In this document: positions 4,169 to 5,093 of the stretch, piece by piece
How the letters are laid out: every line of letters starts with the position of its first letter
Position numbering within the stretch: position 1 is the stretch's first letter
Assembly: GCA_015661045.1 (NCBI GenBank)
Contig: JACVQG010000129.1
Location: 1-5,093, forward strand
Source: Dehalococcoidia bacterium
Lineage (GTDB): Bacteria; Chloroflexota; Dehalococcoidia; JACVQG01
DNA: 5,093 nt
Direction of reading: 5' to 3'
The notes under the pieces: model-generated
What the model was told of the DNA's origin: nothing
What the model saw: only the letters and a program-made list of their open reading frames with translations
Database searches by the model: none
Translations under genes and position numbers: made by a program

Positions 4169-5093
4169 GGCATAGCCCCAGCCAAATACTCCGCGGAGAA
4201 CATCCATCATTTCCCCCTTGGTGGCGTGAGCCCGGACAGCATTAACCAGGGCCGGCATCAACTCCGGTCCATTGGGCGATTTCTCCTTAACTCCGGTGGC
4301 AACCTGTCTCAGATTCTCCATTGCTGACTGGAACCAGTTTTGATCCCGTTGTGCTTTATAGCTCTGTATTCTTTCAATCGCCTGCGGTTCCACAGTGGGG
4401 TCAACCTTGAACGCCCTGATTTGAGGTTTTTGGCCTGAGGCAAATTTGTTAACCCCGACAACTATCTGCTCTCCCTGTTCCATTTTCTGGCCCCATTCAT
4501 AGACATTTTTTTCACACTCCTGCTTAAAAAAGCCGTTCTGCCAGCATTTCAAAAAACCAACCGATTCTATTTGTTCCAGTAACTTTGTAGCTTCTACCTC
4601 CAGTTGGTGAGTGAGCCATTCCACATAGCAGGAACCACCCAGAGGATCCGAGACTTTGGGTATATTGGTCTCATGATAAAGTATCTGCTGCGTCCTCAGT
4701 GCTACAAGAGCAGCCTCTTCGGTGGGCAAGCCTAGTGGTTCATCATATGAAGGGGTGTAAAGGGAACTAGCGCCGCCTAAGATCGAGGATAGGGTTTGCA
4801 GTGTCAACCGGATTATATTATTGAGGGGTTCCTGGGCGGTGAGAACTGAACCTGACCCACCCGTGAAGTAGCGAAGTTGCATGGAATGAGGATTCTGACA
4901 ACCAAAACGCTCGTGGTTAATTTTAGCCCAAAGTCGGCGGAATGCCCTCAGCTCGGCAATATTCTCAAAAAAGTCCCTTCCCGGCCATCCGGAGGCTACA
5001 AAACGTGGTATGAATTCGTCGGGTTTAAGGCCTGCTTTCTTGCACTCTTCAACCAAAGCTGTATGCACGGCCAGGCCAAAAGCAATCCTCTGG
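4163..5093 (-). CDS. Catalytic large subunit of a methylmalonyl-CoA-mutase-type enzyme (5' end outside window)
   Basis: The visible C-terminal 309 residues of a protein usually about 550 long belong to the TIM-barrel subunit of B12-dependent acyl-CoA mutases, which exchange a carbonyl-CoA group and hydrogen between neighbouring carbons. Family marks are AGLKPDEFIPRF, ELRAFRRLWAKI, SGSVLTAQEPLNNIIR, SLYTPSYDEPLGLPTEEAA, LRTQQILYHETNIPKVSDP and the terminal HATKGEMMDVLRGVFG, which closes the subunit without a fused B12 domain. A GTG at 5068 is not the start: the conserved frame continues upstream (QRIAFGLA) to the window edge. Compared with the common family sequence QSLHTNSFDEALALP as I recall it, this protein has SSLYTPSYDEPLGLP, altering normally conserved positions. 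The substrate may therefore be methylmalonyl-CoA, isobutyryl-CoA, a hydroxyacyl-CoA or an alkylsuccinyl-CoA. The diagnostic substrate-binding residues of the N-terminal half lie off-window. The stop TAA is fused to an AAGGAG ribosome binding site. Confidence 0.92.
   Translation of the reverse strand, partial: QRIAFGLAVHTALVEECKKAGLKPDEFIPRFVASGWPGRDFFENIAELRAFRRLWAKINHERFGCQNPHSMQLRYFTGGSGSVLTAQEPLNNIIRLTLQTLSSILGGASSLYTPSYDEPLGLPTEEAALVALRTQQILYHETNIPKVSDPLGGSCYVEWLTHQLEVEATKLLEQIESVGFLKCWQNGFFKQECEKNVYEWGQKMEQGEQIVVGVNKFASGQKPQIRAFKVDPTVEPQAIERIQSYKAQRDQNWFQSAMENLRQVATGVKEKSPNGPELMPALVNAVRAHATKGEMMDVLRGVFGWGYAH

Noticed and set aside
5066..5068. GTG as the start of the mutase large subunit
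   Set aside because: The conserved reading frame continues upstream to the window edge and the domain would be cut in half, so this is an internal valine codon.

Overview
This 5,093-base window is an ordinary bacterial metabolic region. It carries coenzyme B12 mutase genes and an aryl/acyl-CoA ligase-type gene, with a defence gene, a toxin-antitoxin pair and non-coding mobile repeats interspersed. The organism cannot be named from the sequence. Strong AGGAGG-type ribosome binding sites, sigma70-type promoter boxes, GC near 50% in the metabolic genes, a split two-subunit B12 mutase and TGTCAT-bounded hairpin repeats would fit an uncultured anaerobe such as a Chloroflexota (Dehalococcoidia-like) or Desulfobacterota lineage. 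That placement is low-confidence inference.

Layout: (1) 1-1658, minus strand: an AMP-forming ligase of the EntE/DhbE type. It is intact in the window apart from its last codons, which run off the left edge. A good sigma70 promoter (1730-1758) and ribosome binding site (1664-1671) precede it. (2) 1659-2236: a 578-base gap between divergent genes. It holds no gene but contains two inverted-repeat elements (1793-1960 and 2043-2113), a third related palindrome and promoters for both flanking genes. (3) 2237-2723, plus strand: a two-gene toxin-antitoxin operon with a ribbon-helix-helix antitoxin and a RelE/ParE-fold toxin that starts at TTG inside the antitoxin gene. (4) 2718-5093, minus strand: the B12-binding small subunit and the catalytic large subunit (cut by the right edge) of a methylmalonyl-CoA-mutase-type enzyme, separated by a complete Mrr-family type IV restriction gene.

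The two mutase subunits should assemble into one enzyme that rearranges the carbon skeleton of an acyl-CoA. The ligase could supply a CoA thioester to such a pathway, although it is transcribed separately. The large subunit departs from canonical methylmalonyl-CoA mutase as I recall it at a usually conserved stretch, so its substrate is open. The Mrr gene is poorer in GC than its hosts and lies between two copies of an 11-base sequence that includes the ribosome binding site. This looks like a defence gene placed at the joint between two partner genes. The toxin-antitoxin pair abuts the 3' end of the same operon, with the two stop regions overlapping. I found no convincing entirely new system; the Mrr gene within the mutase operon and the atypical mutase sequence are the most interesting points.
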